DNA of 64,000 bases, taken from Sphaerosporella brunnea (lineage: Eukaryota; Ascomycota; Pezizomycetes; Pezizales; Pyronemataceae). Position numbers and translations under genes: made by a program. The stretch spans positions 62,001 through 126,000 of the forward strand of contig VXIS01000085.1 of the NCBI GenBank assembly GCA_008704415.1, in the 5' to 3' direction. The notes below the pieces were generated by a model. That model was not told where the DNA came from. It saw only the letters and a list, made by a program, of their open reading frames with translations, and did not search any database. This document shows positions 19,402 to 31,070 of the stretch, piece after piece (position 1 is the first letter of the stretch; every line of letters starts with the position of its first letter).

Positions 19402-21891
19402 GATTAAAGAGTGTTTTTTTTGTTCATTGCTGAGGCGCACTGGATCATACGCATGAGGACTATTTCTTTTTTCCTTCTTCCCTTTCTTTGATTTCTTTTG
19501 TTTATTTATTTATTCCTTTTGTTTGTAAGTTCAATAGTAATCAACCTTTCATTATTAATTAGATTGCCCACGCTCTGTGATTTAGCATGTGTTGTCGCTC
19601 ATTTATCTCACCACACCCCACTCTCAGCAGGCGACAGCAATTCATGGCAAAGCCAGCTTGTAAGCTTCCGTAAAAAAAAAAAAAAGGAGAGGTATATCAC
19701 TGCGCGTCTCTATTGCTAAACAAAAAGCGTCGCCGAGTTTTGGTTATCAAACGGGTCTCGCGACCGTCGTCAGAAAGAACCTTTCCAAACCGTTCAGCTA
19801 GCTGCCACACCTTTCCATACAGAACTTTTCACGATAGTTGCCGCCTTCTTGTGGCTTTGTAGTGGCGGCAGACTTCATGTTCTGCAAAAACAACTGACTG
19901 CCGATTGGCGTTATCTAGAGCTAATGAACAACTGTAGGACGAGGACTAGTGGTAGTCAACACAGGCTATTTGCTACAGGGAGAGCATGACCTAGTCACGC
20001 GTACAGTCGACAAGAAGGCCGAATTCGTATTTGTCTTCTTGGGATGCCATGGCGGGGAACGTTGTGCAAGGAAAGGAAATAGCCAACAGTAGGTGGTAAC
20101 AGGAGGAGCACGTCAAGCCGGTGGATGGCAGAAGCCCAGAGAGGGGGGAAAGGGCAATCGTTCGAAGGGGTAGGACGGTCAAAGGAAATGCGTCGGGTTC
20201 AGTCTGGGGACCCCCGATCTTTTTTCCTCCGATTTTTAAGCCACAGATCGATCGTCATGCTCACTGGCACTCTTTTTTTCTCTTGAAAGTCGCGAGGTAA
20301 TCCCTCTCACTCGTTTCGCGATTAGTCCTGGCAAACGCTGTGCACAGAGGCTGCTGAGCCAATGATGGACAAAACCCCGTCTGACAGCCAAAGCCCCGGA
20401 GATGATGTCCGTGCTTGCAGAGCTGCATCGCGTTTGGGTACGTCTTGCACCACCTCCAGTATTTGCCAGCATGACGACGTCATTGCTCAAGAGAAATCCA
20501 GTGCCCCTTTGCGCGCGCGATCAACTGAGAAGCGCTAGACAGGGACTATGCAAAGTAGCTATTCTCAAAAAGGAGGTGGATGAGGTGCTGCAAGCGCGGG
20601 AGAAGGATGCCCTCGCTTAGTCTGGGGACAGGAGAAGGCGCAGTTGCTGAATGTCGACGCGAAAGGACGAGCAATCCAGTTCGCATGCTCCGTCACCAGA
20701 AGGCGAAAGAAGATGAAGAATGCGCCGACACTCTCCTGAAGAGGGGAGGCACCGTGGAAATCTATCTAGCCGACACTGACTGCAGCAAACCTGCGGTGTC
20801 GACGTTTCCACGCAGGGCTCGGGGCTGTTTTCCAATAGCGTCTGGCACGCCCAGGATTCTTTTCAAGTCCTGGTACAGGAAGGCCCGCGAAAAGCGTGAA
20901 ACATCTGCGGCAAGCCCTGCTTCCACTGGTGTGCCGACAGGTTGCATCCAATCCCAGACGCGCGCAGTGGAGTGGAGATCACCGATCCTACATTTCGGTT
21001 TGTAGTGAACTAACTACACTCTGGAAGCGGATGGGCCGGCCGGCCCAGACGAAAAACCAAAAAAAAAAGCAAAAATGTGCCTCCGCCCAATCCTCGATAT
21101 CAACCATCCCCAGGAATAAACAATCCGCGCTATCCTCACACCCTCGAAACCGTGATAACCGCCCCCACAGCTGCGTCGGAACCATCAGAAACCATATCCA
21201 AAAGCCGACGTTAACATTGTGGAGAGGAGGTCGGATTAGGCTGCTTAGTCATCGCTTATTCGCAGCCTCGCTTATCTACGTCGACATCATCCATCCAGTA
21301 TCGGCATGACTTCGAGGAAGAGCACAGTAGCAGCCTTCCCGATCCGATCCGGCGCAGTACGACCTTGTTGCCCCGCGCACTCAATCCCGTACCATTTCTT
21401 CAGCTTCTACAACCTACATCTTTGGAAGCCCTGGAGGGGTTGGTCGAGATTGCATCACTGTCAAAGAAGCATTTGATCCCCGAGCGTAATACCAAGAGAT
21501 GACTCAGAGTTGCTTACAAAGGGAAACAGTATATACATGATACAAAGCTTTTTATCGCCCGCGAGAAAAAGAAAACCAGAAAGTTATTTTTGACCCTTGC
21601 GATGTTGATGCGTCAGTGCACACGAGCTGGTAGATATGGGTAATTGAGGGGCAGGCATTTTAACTAACAACGGCCCAAGCACTTAAATATTACTGGCGAC
21701 TTGGAGAGGATAGTGGCCGAGACGAGACGCGGATGGTGCTAGTGCGGAAGACGGGGTGTGGGCACGAGAGATAGTTCACAGATGGGCGCAGGCTATGGTA
21801 GATACATCATTTCTCACGGTGCACGGAGCGAAATTCGACAAAAGGCATGTTTAAATTCTTCTATGCACTTTAAGAGGCAGACGCTTTTCTA
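19402..21891. other. Long intergenic stretch, no supported gene
   Basis: About 2.5 kb. Frames on both strands between 20236 and 21309 overlap heavily and show no domain. One plus-strand frame at 20402-20620 ends with a charged helix (KKEVDEVLQAREKDALA) and might be the tail of a lost gene. No transposon ends found. Confidence 0.45.
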
Positions 21892-24340
21892 TTAGTAGTC
21901 ATACTTCCACATGATGCGGTTAATAGAATCGAAATCCTCGCGAATGTTGGCAAGGATATCATCGAGTGCCGCAAGATCGGTCTTCAGATCTTTGGTATCG
22001 AGGACAGAATCAGTCGCCTCCTTGGCAGCCATGTCGCGGAGAATGTTGCGAAATCCCTCCTTCTGTGAAAGCAATTTCAAATACTGCTTGGCCAGGCGAG
22101 TACACTCAGCAAACTCTTGGGTATGAGTGTTCGGGCTCTCAAGGCCAAGCTGCGTCTGCTCGCCCTCAAGGTGCTCGAGAATGGTCTCCATGGAGGTAGC
22201 CGTGCCGACGACCTGCGCCTGGATCTCAGATCCCGGAGCCACGGCGGGCGTGTCAACGTTGCCAATAGTCACGGTCGAGATAGACGTGCCGACGGCCTCT
22301 TCCTTGATCTCAGACTCCGGAGACGTGGCCGGCATGTCAAGGGTTTGGAGCTTGTCGATGGTCTTTATCGAGGTAGGCGTACCGATAACCGCATCCTTGA
22401 TATCCCACTCCTGGGCCGAGGCCGGCGTGGCAAGGGGTTGGAGCTTGCAGGTGCTCTCCATCGAGGTAGGCGTGGCGACCATCTCCGTGATCTCTGACTC
22501 CTGGGCCGCAACCGGCATGTCAAGGGTTTGGATTTCATCGATGATCTCCCTCGGGGTAGGCGTGGCGACCATCTCCGTGATCTCGGACTCCTGGACAGCG
22601 GCCGGCATGTCAAGGGTTTGGATGTCGTCGATGATCTCCATCGAGGTAGGCGTGGCGACCTCCTCCGTGATCTCGGACTCCTGAGCCGCGGCCGGCATGT
22701 CCAGGGTTTGGATTTCGTCGATGATCTCCATCGAGGTAGGCGTGGCGACCGTCTTCGTGATCTCTGACTCCTGGGCAGCGGCCGGCATGTCAAGGGGTTG
22801 GAGCTTGCAGGTGCTCTCCATCGAGGTAGGCATGGCGACCATCTCCTTGATCTCAGACTCGTGGTCCGAGGCCGGTGTGGTAAGGGTTTGGATCCTGTCG
22901 ATGATCTCCATCGAGGTAGGCATGGCGACAATCTCCTGCTTGATCTCGGACTCCTGAGCCGCGGCCGGCATGTCAAGGGTTTGGATGTCGTCGATGATCT
23001 CCATCGAGGTAGGCGTGGCGACCTCCTCCGTGATCTCGGACTCCTGGGCAGCGGCCGGCATGTCAAGGGTTTGGATTTCGTCGATGATCTCCATCGAGGT
23101 AGGCGTGGCGACCTCCTCCGTGATCTCGGACTCCTGGGCAGCGGCCGGCATGTCAAGGGTTTGGATGTCGTCGATGATCTCCATCAAGGTAGGCGTGGCG
23201 ACCTCCTCCGCGATCTCGGACTCCTGGGCAGCGGCCGGCATGTCAAGGGTTTGGATGTCGTCGATGATCTCCATCAAGGTAGGCGTGGCGACCTCCTCCG
23301 TCATCTCGGACTCCTGGGCAGCGGCCGGCATGTCAAGGGTTTGGATTTTGTCGGTGATCTCCATCGAGGTAGGCGTGGCGACCTCCTCCGTGATCTCGGA
23401 CTCCTGGGATGCGGCCGGCATAGGCAGGAGCGTGCGGATGCTCTCAATCGAGGTCGACGTGGCGACTTCCTCCTCATCGATCTCCCACTCCGGAGCCGAG
23501 GCGGGCGGGTCAGGAGACTGCGGCTTGTTGGAGAGCGTAACGTTCGCAACGCTCTTTGACCCCATTGCCATGACCATTTGAACTGAGCGGGGTTTTGAAT
23601 TATCGAAGGTGGCAGGCTCGAACTTCTCGTTGTACTTGGTGCGACCGTTCAAGCCCTCATACTCACGGCTTACCTTCCTGTAAAACCGTTCGGCTTTCTC
23701 TTGCTCGGTAAATAGCAGGGGGAGTTCCTGATCGGTGGCTCTGCTGGTGTGTGGAGGAGGCGAGGGACGAGAACTGACCCTTTGCTTGACTTTCCTTGGT
23801 CTACAACAGTTAGCTTATTCCCTGCAAAACCTTCTAGACGAGAACATACGCGGGAGCGGGAGGACGCAGAGCCCACCTGGCAGCAAAACGAGTAGAGTGT
23901 GGGAGGCCTTCGACGCATCTATGGCCGGCCTCTTCAGTATCGAAATCGACAAAAGCGATTTTGGAGTCGTTGTGCCAACGAACTTCCAAAATGTTGCCAT
24001 ACTCCAGGAGGAGTTCAACAATGGAGTCAGAGGCCGAGCCTCCGGGGAGGCCAGTAATCATAACGCTCCTTGGTCGGCCACATCCGAGTCCACTGCTTGC
24101 CGGGGAGCTGTCGCGGCTGCCTTTCGTCCATCCGGCAACAAAGCCCATGTGATGCAGAGCAGCGATCGCTAAGCGTGCGTGGCCGTTGTTAACGAACTTG
24201 ATAAGTATGCGATCGTTCTCGGGGTCAAGTTTGATGCTGGTGATAGGCCAGCGCTCTCGCTCGCCCATGATTCGGCGCTTTATTTCCGCATGGCTCAGAC
24301 CGGGAGGGAAGCCATAGATCTCAACGCTTCGGTGCGTCAT
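21892..24340 (-). CDS. RNA-binding protein: two RRMs plus ~15 tandem repeats
   Basis: Exons 23850-24340 and 21892-23800, intron 23801-23849 (GTATGT donor, GCTAAC branch site, TGTAG acceptor), give 799 residues. Two RRM folds come first. RRM1 is at about residues 4-70 (VEIYGFPPGLSHAEIKRRI, RILIKFVNNGHARLAI); RRM2 is at about 90-160 (SVMITGLPGGSASDSIVELL, IAFVDFDTEEAGHRCVEGL). A Pro/Arg linker and a charged segment (TEQEKAERFYRKVSREYEG) follow. Then come about fifteen units near 30 residues long, typically MPAAAQESEITEEVATPTSM then EIIDEIQTLD, at about 285-690. The C-terminus is a helical region (LDDILANIREDFDSINRIM). Likely binds RNA; the acidic repeat array may be a scaffold (inference). RNA target unknown. 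A TATA box lies about 130 bp upstream. Confidence 0.8.
22260..23450 (-). repeat. 90-bp coding repeat array
   Basis: About fifteen near-identical units around 90 bp, each about 30 codons, inside the RRM gene. The units nearest 22980-23370 are the most alike, pointing to recent expansion there. Variant units with ESTCKLQPL recur (about 22450 and 22810), hinting at duplication of multi-unit blocks. Confidence 0.88.
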
Positions 24341-24465
24341 GATTGTTGAAGCTGATGCGGAAAAGGAGTTGGGAAGTGGGTTGGTTGTGAAGGTTGTACT
24401 AAATGTTTGTAGGTTGTTGGTTGTTCAGGTAGTTGACTGAACGGTGGGGAGGTGAGATGGTGGCT

Positions 24466-24474
24466 GTATTTATA
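24466..24474 (-). promoter_or_regulatory. TATA box of the RRM-repeat gene
   Basis: TATAAATAC on the minus strand, followed by AGCCACCATCTCACCTCC. The TATAAATACNGCCA core also occurs in both copies of the hairpin repeat. Confidence 0.6.
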
Positions 24475-25658
24475 GCATGGCAGACGAGCACAAACCCTGT
24501 GCCCTCACATCGCTTCCACACTCAAGCCACTCGACTCTGCACCCGCCCACGTGATTTTAACTCGAGACTTCTCAGAGTCGTATCGATATCTCACTCCAGA
24601 TCTTGTACCCCAATGAAACAAATGAGACTTTCTCAACTCTCACCTCTTCATTCACAATCAGCTGTAACTCACACGGGTCCTGCGCGAACGCAGCCCAAGA
24701 GAAATCAAGCTGGATAATCACACAGTCTGTACTAACCATAGCTACTCCAACATGTACCCCTTGAAGAGCAACCTATTGCAGTCCGCAGAGCAACGATACA
24801 CTGGACACGTTCCACCGCCCGTGCAAAGAAGACCACTTCTGACGATCTCCAGAGATCTGATCCGTAGTGGAAAACTAACGCAGCCAATCGTGCATGGGGT
24901 ATGTAATCACAGGAAACTCAGTGGATGACGTCAATAACGCAGCAACACCCAAGGCTGGGGAGGAAGGAAAACAAGCCTTAGATATTGACGGCCATCATGC
25001 AGCATCGTTTCCCCTGTAGTTTCTCTTATGGATGGCAGACTTTCGTCCCGCCATTCGTCTTAAGAGAAGTAACAAACTGAAAGAAAGAAAGAGTTCACAC
25101 TTTAAAGCTCTGGCGAGACAGGCAACCTTAGCCCGTCCCTACCGGTCAAAAAGTAAAACTTATCTAACAGAGCGATGACCCCTTGCCAAATTTCATGGCC
25201 TTGAGCTCGTTGCGAAGGCTACTCCAGCAGCATAACCAGACAAAGTCCTTTACCTGCCTACAGAAACCGCTTTCCCCTTTCCCCATTCCCCAACGAAAGC
25301 TCTTTCTCTATCCCAGCAGTTTCCGAGCCACAGTAAACCGCTGTACGAAGCTCCCGTGACCTTACCGCTGCATTTAATTGATCCTCCCAACCCCCAGAAA
25401 AACTGCACCACTACGAGGAGACACCAGCACACCGGTCACAGAACCGACTTGACAAAAAACAATTGGGCCAAGCTCCATTGGTTTGCATTTCTGCAGGGGA
25501 TGAGGGAGGACATGTAGAATAGCAAGCACATTTGAGTGACGGGGAAATCCACCTTACTTCAATCCCACCCGCACCTCCTTCAAAGCCCCCAAAATCCCTC
25601 AAAACACTCCACCCTCTTCCCTCTTCCCTCCTTCTCAGCACTCCAGCACTCCATCGCC
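24475..25658. other. Intergenic, no supported gene
   Basis: Region between the RRM gene promoter and the zinc-ribbon gene. Only short frames in conflicting phases; CT-rich just before 25659, as expected of a leader. Confidence 0.5.
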
Positions 25659-26090
25659 ATGCCCAAGCCCACCAGCAAACCCAACGCAGCCACGATTCTA
25701 GCCGCCAAGAACGCCAGCTACGCCGCAGAGCTGGCCACAGCCTCACCACTCAACATCGACATCGCGGCGCTACGCTACAAGCTACTAAACACCGCGACCC
25801 GTACAGTGCAGAAACCATCCAAAGACACAAACCATGACTGGCACCGTGTGATGAGAACAAAAGTCGGAAAAGGGAGGAGAAAGAAGGATAAGGACTATTC
25901 GGAGGAACAGCAGAAAAGGGGAGAAGAAGAAGCACAAAAAGAAGAGGAAGAAAAGAGATGGAGATGGTTTTGTTGTAAGTGTGCCGCCAGGAATAGTTGC
26001 TGGCTTCTGGAATGTGATAGGTGTGAGGCCGCCATGTGTAGGAAGTGTGAGGTCCTGGATTTGGGGCCGGCTGAGGAGGCGACAGAGTAA
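25659..26090 (+). CDS. Zinc-ribbon orphan protein
   Basis: A 143-residue, intronless frame starting MPKPTSKPNAATILAAK. A helical N-terminal part is followed by a Lys/Glu-rich stretch (residues about 75-105). The C-terminal finger reads WRWFCCKCAARNS, then LECDRCEAAMCRKCEV, giving a W-C-C-x-C ... CxxC ... CxxC pattern. The pattern resembles small RanBP2-like zinc ribbons common in fungal orphan proteins (family resemblance by eye). Likely binds zinc; partner unknown. The CT-rich leader and clean single frame support it. Confidence 0.68.
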   Translation: MPKPTSKPNAATILAAKNASYAAELATASPLNIDIAALRYKLLNTATRTVQKPSKDTNHDWHRVMRTKVGKGRRKKDKDYSEEQQKRGEEEAQKEEEEKRWRWFCCKCAARNSCWLLECDRCEAAMCRKCEVLDLGPAEEATE

Positions 26091-26328
26091 AGCGGGACCG
26101 AGGTCGAAAGCTTCATAGTAAACTTGGAAGATGCCCTTTCATCCATCAAGATCAATCAAGAATTGCCACAATCTTCGATTATACCTACTCACACGAGCTC
26201 TTCCCCTTTTGCGGCATGCGTTTCAGCATTCCACCATCCCAAAAAAACGCCCAATTCACAGCTTCCTGCTCATCAACGAGCATCTTCCAACTGCTAACAT
26301 CGAACATCTAAAACACAAATATACAGGC

Positions 26329-28056
26329 TTAAGGGTTCTTAACCGACAGTTCCCCCTTCGCCGGCTGTTCCCAGTCAAAAGAGCTCTGCTGAATACTCTG
26401 AGGCGACGTAGAATCTCTCTCGTCCGTTGTGGGGACTCCTAGGCTTCCTTCATCCACCGGAACGGTCGGTTTCTCGTCGTGTTGCACAGCAGACAGAGGT
26501 TGGATCGTCGATGTACCTTCATTGCCGTCGTCCGAGGAGCTGATGGCATCCTCCCAATGCTCTGGGACATCGCTTGGCGTGATATTCAGTTTTGGTACAG
26601 GCGGACGCTTTCTGATAACTGTACTCTGACGGCGTGCATCGGGGGGCCGGGCTGCTGGAGGTCGAAGCATTGATGCACCGTCGTTGTCGTCGTCCGAGAG
26701 GCTCACGGCATCCTCCCAATTCTCCGGGACTTCGCCTGGCCTGATCTTTAGTTTTGGTACAGGTGGAGGCTTGCTGATAGTCGGCATTTGAAGGGATTGG
26801 AGCTGGTCTTCGCTTCTCTCTCGTGATGGGATAGCGACTCTCGGCTTCATTGCCGGTGATTCAACAGTGGGTGTTTTTGCAGTGACCCTGGTTTCCTGGC
26901 CTGCTGGAGGTCGAAGCGTTGATGCACTATCGTTACCGTCGTCCGAAGGGCTCATGGCATCCTCCAACTGCTCAGGGACATCGCCTGGCGTGATCTTCAG
27001 TTTTGGTACAGGTGAAAATTGCGAATTCTGAAGGTGTACGTCAAGGGACTGGGATTCTTTGCTTTTTTCTGGTGGCGACGGCATGGTGGCTTTCGGCTTC
27101 GTTGCCAGCGACCCAACGGCGGGCTCTTTTGCAGTGTCTTTCAGCGTTACGAAAGCCATGGTTTCTTGCTGGCCTGTAGGAGGTCGAAGCGTTGATGCAC
27201 CGTCGTTTTTATCATCCGAGGGGTTCGAAACATCTTCCCAATGCTCGGGGACGTCGGTCTCTATGACGCGCCGTTTCGGCACCGCGGGACGCTTGAGGAT
27301 GGTGTATGTCGAAATAGGGATTTCCTCGAACCGGACAGTCTTTTTCACTTTGTTCTTTTGTGCCTTTCCCGTGCTATCAACCTTTCCCTTCATTGCCGAC
27401 GGCCTGGTATTCTCCTTCCCCCCCGCGCCCACCCGCGGCACCTGCTCTTTCCTTTTGTCCTTAGACGGACTCTGCTTGCCATAGCACTCAACCCACACGC
27501 CATTCATCTGGAATAAGAACTCCTCCGAAATCTTCTTCGTCCAGCTCTCCGCGTGCCAGCTGCCCATCCGCTTTGAGTCGTCCTTGCCCGTCATGACCTT
27601 CCGGATCGCAACGACCTTGCAGCCGGAGGACTCGATAATCTCCGCAAGTGTGTGGAGTTTCATCGTGGGGATGGTGACGAGCCACAGTGCGTGCGTAAGC
27701 GATTCGGCGTCGAAGGGACAGAGTTTCGCACGTTTTAGCCCTGTTTGGAACACGACTCTGTCAGCGGGTTCGGCTGTGAAGAGCGGAGCCCTGGGAGGGG
27801 CGGGGGGGGACATGGAATGGAGCGAACCGTCGTCTGTCTGGAATGCATGCGAGAGGACTTGCTCCACCATCGGCACCGGCACAATCTGGCACTCGAAGAT
27901 CCGTTCTTCCACGTCCGCGCGTTTGTCATAGATGTGGGCTGTGGGAACGTTGGGATCCCAGGGACGCTTTCCTATGGGGTAGAGAGGCGAAGAAACTGGA
28001 CGACGGCGAGGCGGCGGGGGATCAGGAGTTTTCTTGGGGCTTTTGGATTTGCGCAT
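26329..28056 (-). CDS. Orphan protein with VPKLKI-type repeats
   Basis: A single-exon frame of 575 residues from the ATG at 28056 (MRKSKSPKKTPDPPP); a longer in-frame extension upstream begins with hydrophobic residues and is less likely. The first 200 residues look globular (RIFECQIVPVPMVEQVL, FDAESLTHALWLVTIPTMK, ESSGCKVVAIRKVM, ISEEFLFQMNGVWVECYG). A basic linker with KNKVKKTVRFEEIPIS follows, where KTVRFEE is close to an RVxF phosphatase-docking motif. Four units of the VPKLKITPGDVPEHWEDA / SDDGNDGASTLRPP kind come next. No family recognised. Confidence 0.7.
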   Translation of the reverse strand: MRKSKSPKKTPDPPPPRRRPVSSPLYPIGKRPWDPNVPTAHIYDKRADVEERIFECQIVPVPMVEQVLSHAFQTDDGSLHSMSPPAPPRAPLFTAEPADRVVFQTGLKRAKLCPFDAESLTHALWLVTIPTMKLHTLAEIIESSGCKVVAIRKVMTGKDDSKRMGSWHAESWTKKISEEFLFQMNGVWVECYGKQSPSKDKRKEQVPRVGAGGKENTRPSAMKGKVDSTGKAQKNKVKKTVRFEEIPISTYTILKRPAVPKRRVIETDVPEHWEDVSNPSDDKNDGASTLRPPTGQQETMAFVTLKDTAKEPAVGSLATKPKATMPSPPEKSKESQSLDVHLQNSQFSPVPKLKITPGDVPEQLEDAMSPSDDGNDSASTLRPPAGQETRVTAKTPTVESPAMKPRVAIPSRERSEDQLQSLQMPTISKPPPVPKLKIRPGEVPENWEDAVSLSDDDNDGASMLRPPAARPPDARRQSTVIRKRPPVPKLNITPSDVPEHWEDAISSSDDGNEGTSTIQPLSAVQHDEKPTVPVDEGSLGVPTTDERDSTSPQSIQQSSFDWEQPAKGELSVKNP

Positions 28057-28747
28057 AATGCTGTGATATAGTGATAGTAAGAATATGATGTGGTGTTGTG
28101 ATTCGTACAAGGGGAGGGTGGAGTTGTGGGAGTGATGGAGTATGTTGGAGGAAAGGAAGGAGGTGACCTCACGCCCGGATCCATCTTAGTGGAAAACTGA
28201 GACGGCAAGCCTATTAGGCGGAGTCAGCAGGAAGGTTGCGCGTGGCCAACTTAGCTTCCTCCAAGCTAAACATGTCAAGCTGTTATACACCGGCCTAACC
28301 CATGACCAAACGGCCCGAATCGCGAGCAAACATAATTGAACTGTTCCGGTCTCCAATCGACCGACCGGATAGAGAATTTTGGGTTTACCGATCGTAGTCC
28401 CGCCCCCAGCCGCAACCGTGCTGAAGAGAAAAGCTTAACTTTACATATCACATGCGCCTCTCCCGAAACTGAACATGCTGACTCCCCCTACCACGTACTG
28501 TGAACACATGATATCACTCGAATGCGCCTCGCTAGATGCAACCCGATATTTTGGTGGCAACCAAGAATAATCTCCTCGGACTTCCGAAAGTTGCGAGCAC
28601 AACCGGATGGCATCCGGGAAGCGTTGGCGGCCAGCAAAAGGCGGTCAATTTGTCCGGACTCGATATGGACGGGCGGTTGAACAAAATGGAGCTCAAATGC
28701 CGACAACACCAGACATAACCAACATAACCAACGCCCACCTCAAACCC

Positions 28748-28891
28748 TCACAAAGCCCCGCTTTCCACCCGCTGTTTGCGTCTGCTAACACACTTAACCC
28801 ACACCGCGACGGCGGCACCCGCAGCAACCACGACACCCAACACCACGCCGGCGATAACCTCGCCGTTCTCGAGGCCGAATTCATCCGTCAT
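28748..28891 (-). CDS. 47-residue single-pass membrane protein
   Basis: A short frame, below usual length cut-offs. It has an acidic N-terminus (MTDEFGLENGE), one hydrophobic Gly/Ala/Val helix (VIAGVVLGVVVAAGAAVAVW) and a basic end (KCVSRRKQRVESGAL). The charge pattern predicts an N-out, C-in membrane anchor with GxxxG-like spacing. A CAG two bases upstream of the ATG could be an intron acceptor. Unknown family. The charge asymmetry and codon-like third positions make chance less likely, but it remains unproven. Confidence 0.48.
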   Translation of the reverse strand: MTDEFGLENGEVIAGVVLGVVVAAGAAVAVWVKCVSRRKQRVESGAL

Positions 28892-29965
28892 TGCTGCTCT
28901 GGTAGGAGTCAGTAGGTTTTATTTTCATGCCTGGGGGTGGGGGGGGGGGGGGATACACACTGAGCAGATGGAAATGAGAGCTGAACAGTGAGAGGGCGTA
29001 TGTAGCTTGTCTGTAGTTTGATTATCGAAAAAAAATGTGGTGAGGTGGTGGTGTGGTGTCAAAACTTGGAAAGGAAGTCCTAGAAGCTGATTGAAATAGG
29101 TGAAATGGATAGCACCGCCACGCCGCGTATGTAAAACTCCCTCGCATAGGAAGTAAAACCTCCTCCGCCTGCCCCGGCCGATCAACGAGGCGTTAGAGCA
29201 GGGGCGGCTGCGGTTCAGCGATCACCCATCAGCTCCTCACCTCCGACCATCATCACATCTGAATACCACGGTTCACGGAAGCTCCCATCAATTAACCGCC
29301 GAAGCTATTTCTAGCCCCCGGTGACGATTTCCCCGTGATGTCATGCGCGCCCCTCAACTCCGAACCCCTTGCATCTAATCCCCTCGCCTCCGGCTCCAGA
29401 ATCTCCGACCGCCAGGGCTGGTCCATTCTGAAGACATCCGGCGGTGTCTAATCCTCATGATGCATCCCTTGGCGATCACCTTTGCGGCCTGGCGTTGCAC
29501 GCGGCGTCGTTTCTGGGTTCGGATACAAAGTGATGACATGCCGACTGCGACAACGGGGTAGAATATAGCTACCAAGATATCGTACGACCGATGGTTGGAA
29601 GCGTGGAAGCGAAAGCCTGGCGAGGTTAGGCACTGGGCCTGGAGCTTGAAGACTCCAACTGTTCAAAGCCCATTAACCAGTCTTGTGTTTAGTATAAGCC
29701 AAAGACGAGTATAGCCATCCCAAAAGGTGACTGGTTGTGTTCAAACCCAAGGTCCCTGCAAGCCCGCAGTAAACTGTTGTGTGAAGTGGAAGGACGGAGG
29801 CGCGTATTTCACTTCCTGGGTATATTGACGTGCAAGTGTTTGGATTTTAAGGCATTGTATTTCCTGCGGGACACCGATATAGAGCCAATTCACTTTTTGC
29901 CTCTTCTTTGAAGGCACGCCAGTCCCGTTCGCGAGCTCTCTGATATGGAACCTCCAAATGAAGGT
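28892..29965. other. Intergenic, no supported gene
   Basis: Includes a G-rich tract (28931-28952). Short frames on both strands have no features worth calling. Confidence 0.5.
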
Positions 29966-31070
29966 CCGTCATAGAGAACTACCACCAACGTCCTCGGAAG
30001 TATTCGATCCCTCATGTCCTAAAGAACAACAGCCGACTTGACCAGTTCCACCGTCTCTCCAAACGAGCGGCGAACGGTGAAGTTCCTTGCAACCGTTCCA
30101 AAACGTTGCAATGTCGGGATGATTCCATAATCTCGGATGGCAAGTGTAACTAGTAGGCCCAGAAAACCGCAGCGTGGAGTCCTGAAACAACCACATCAGT
30201 CTCAATATCCAGCTTCATTTCTGCATAGCCCGGGGTGCTCCCCTAAATCTTCTATTTTCACCATCTGGCCACAGCTTTCCTTTTCCGATTATCGTAAGTT
30301 CGTTGGAATAGCATAAGTCTTCACTTTCAGCGAAGAAAAAAGTGTAAATAATCTTCGAATTCGCACAAGAGCTCTGTGCCTCCGTATGACCCACTCTTAG
30401 CTTCATGTTCTAGTCCAACTGTGCTCGGCGCATTCAGCATGATAGTAGGTGGAGAACGGACGCTTTTGGGTAAATGCAAATGATGACCGTGTGACCTCAA
30501 GCAAGGCATTATCGGTAATGATTATCGTACCGAGGAATTTCTGTGCAGAACTGTCATCATTGATCGGGTCCTGAATTCCATCTCCCGCCTCGAAAAACTG
30601 GCATTCAAGAAGTCTACCATAGATCGGATTCTCCTCTTCCAAAGGGTATAACATACCAAGCCCAGAATCCGTCCCGATAAAATGCGAAATACTGCCAACG
30701 TCCATTGGGACCTCTCTCAAATGTCCGCATGCGTGCATCGGAACGTCGACCCTTGCCGTAATCGGCCTAAAATCCCCACATTATCTGATATCCTTGCATC
30801 CGCAGTTGTTCTGGAGTGGAGGAGTGACATACCCATTGAAAAAACACTGTCCATCAACAGCCTGGCAACGTTCCGCACCACCCAGTGGGTTGAATCTCCA
30901 GCGAGCTTGAAATCTTTGACCTCTCTACTGACGGATAGGCTCTTCCCCAATGGTCCGCGCGTGGCAAGCTCAACATCGGTGGGCAGAACGTCTCCGTTTT
31001 TGATCGTCAGCAGTCACTCGTTGTTCACGCCTCGCTCTAGGTCGTCGTGAGTAATCAATAGCTCGTGCAT
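29966..31070 (-). pseudogene. Decayed multi-exon gene of unknown family
   Basis: Coding-like sequence runs along the minus strand but is broken. It starts MHELLITHDDLERGVNNE at 31070 and meets an in-frame TGA at 31014-31016, after which the same frame continues TIKNGDVLPTDVELATRGPL and SVSREVKDFKLAGDSTHW. A plausible intron (GTATGT to TTTTAG, about 30830-30770) joins LLMDSVFSMG to PITARVDVPMHACGHLREVP. The frame continues through LGMLYPLEEENPIYGRLLEC, then shifts at about 30420 (STVGLEHEAKSGSYGGTELL in another frame) and again further on, where VTLAIRDYGIIPTLQRFGTV is readable. One stop and at least two frameshifts argue for a pseudogene. I do not recognise the family. Confidence 0.55.

Noticed and set aside
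20236..21309. Cluster of mid-sized frames
   Set aside because: Heavily overlapping on both strands, no motif, no consistent splice sites.
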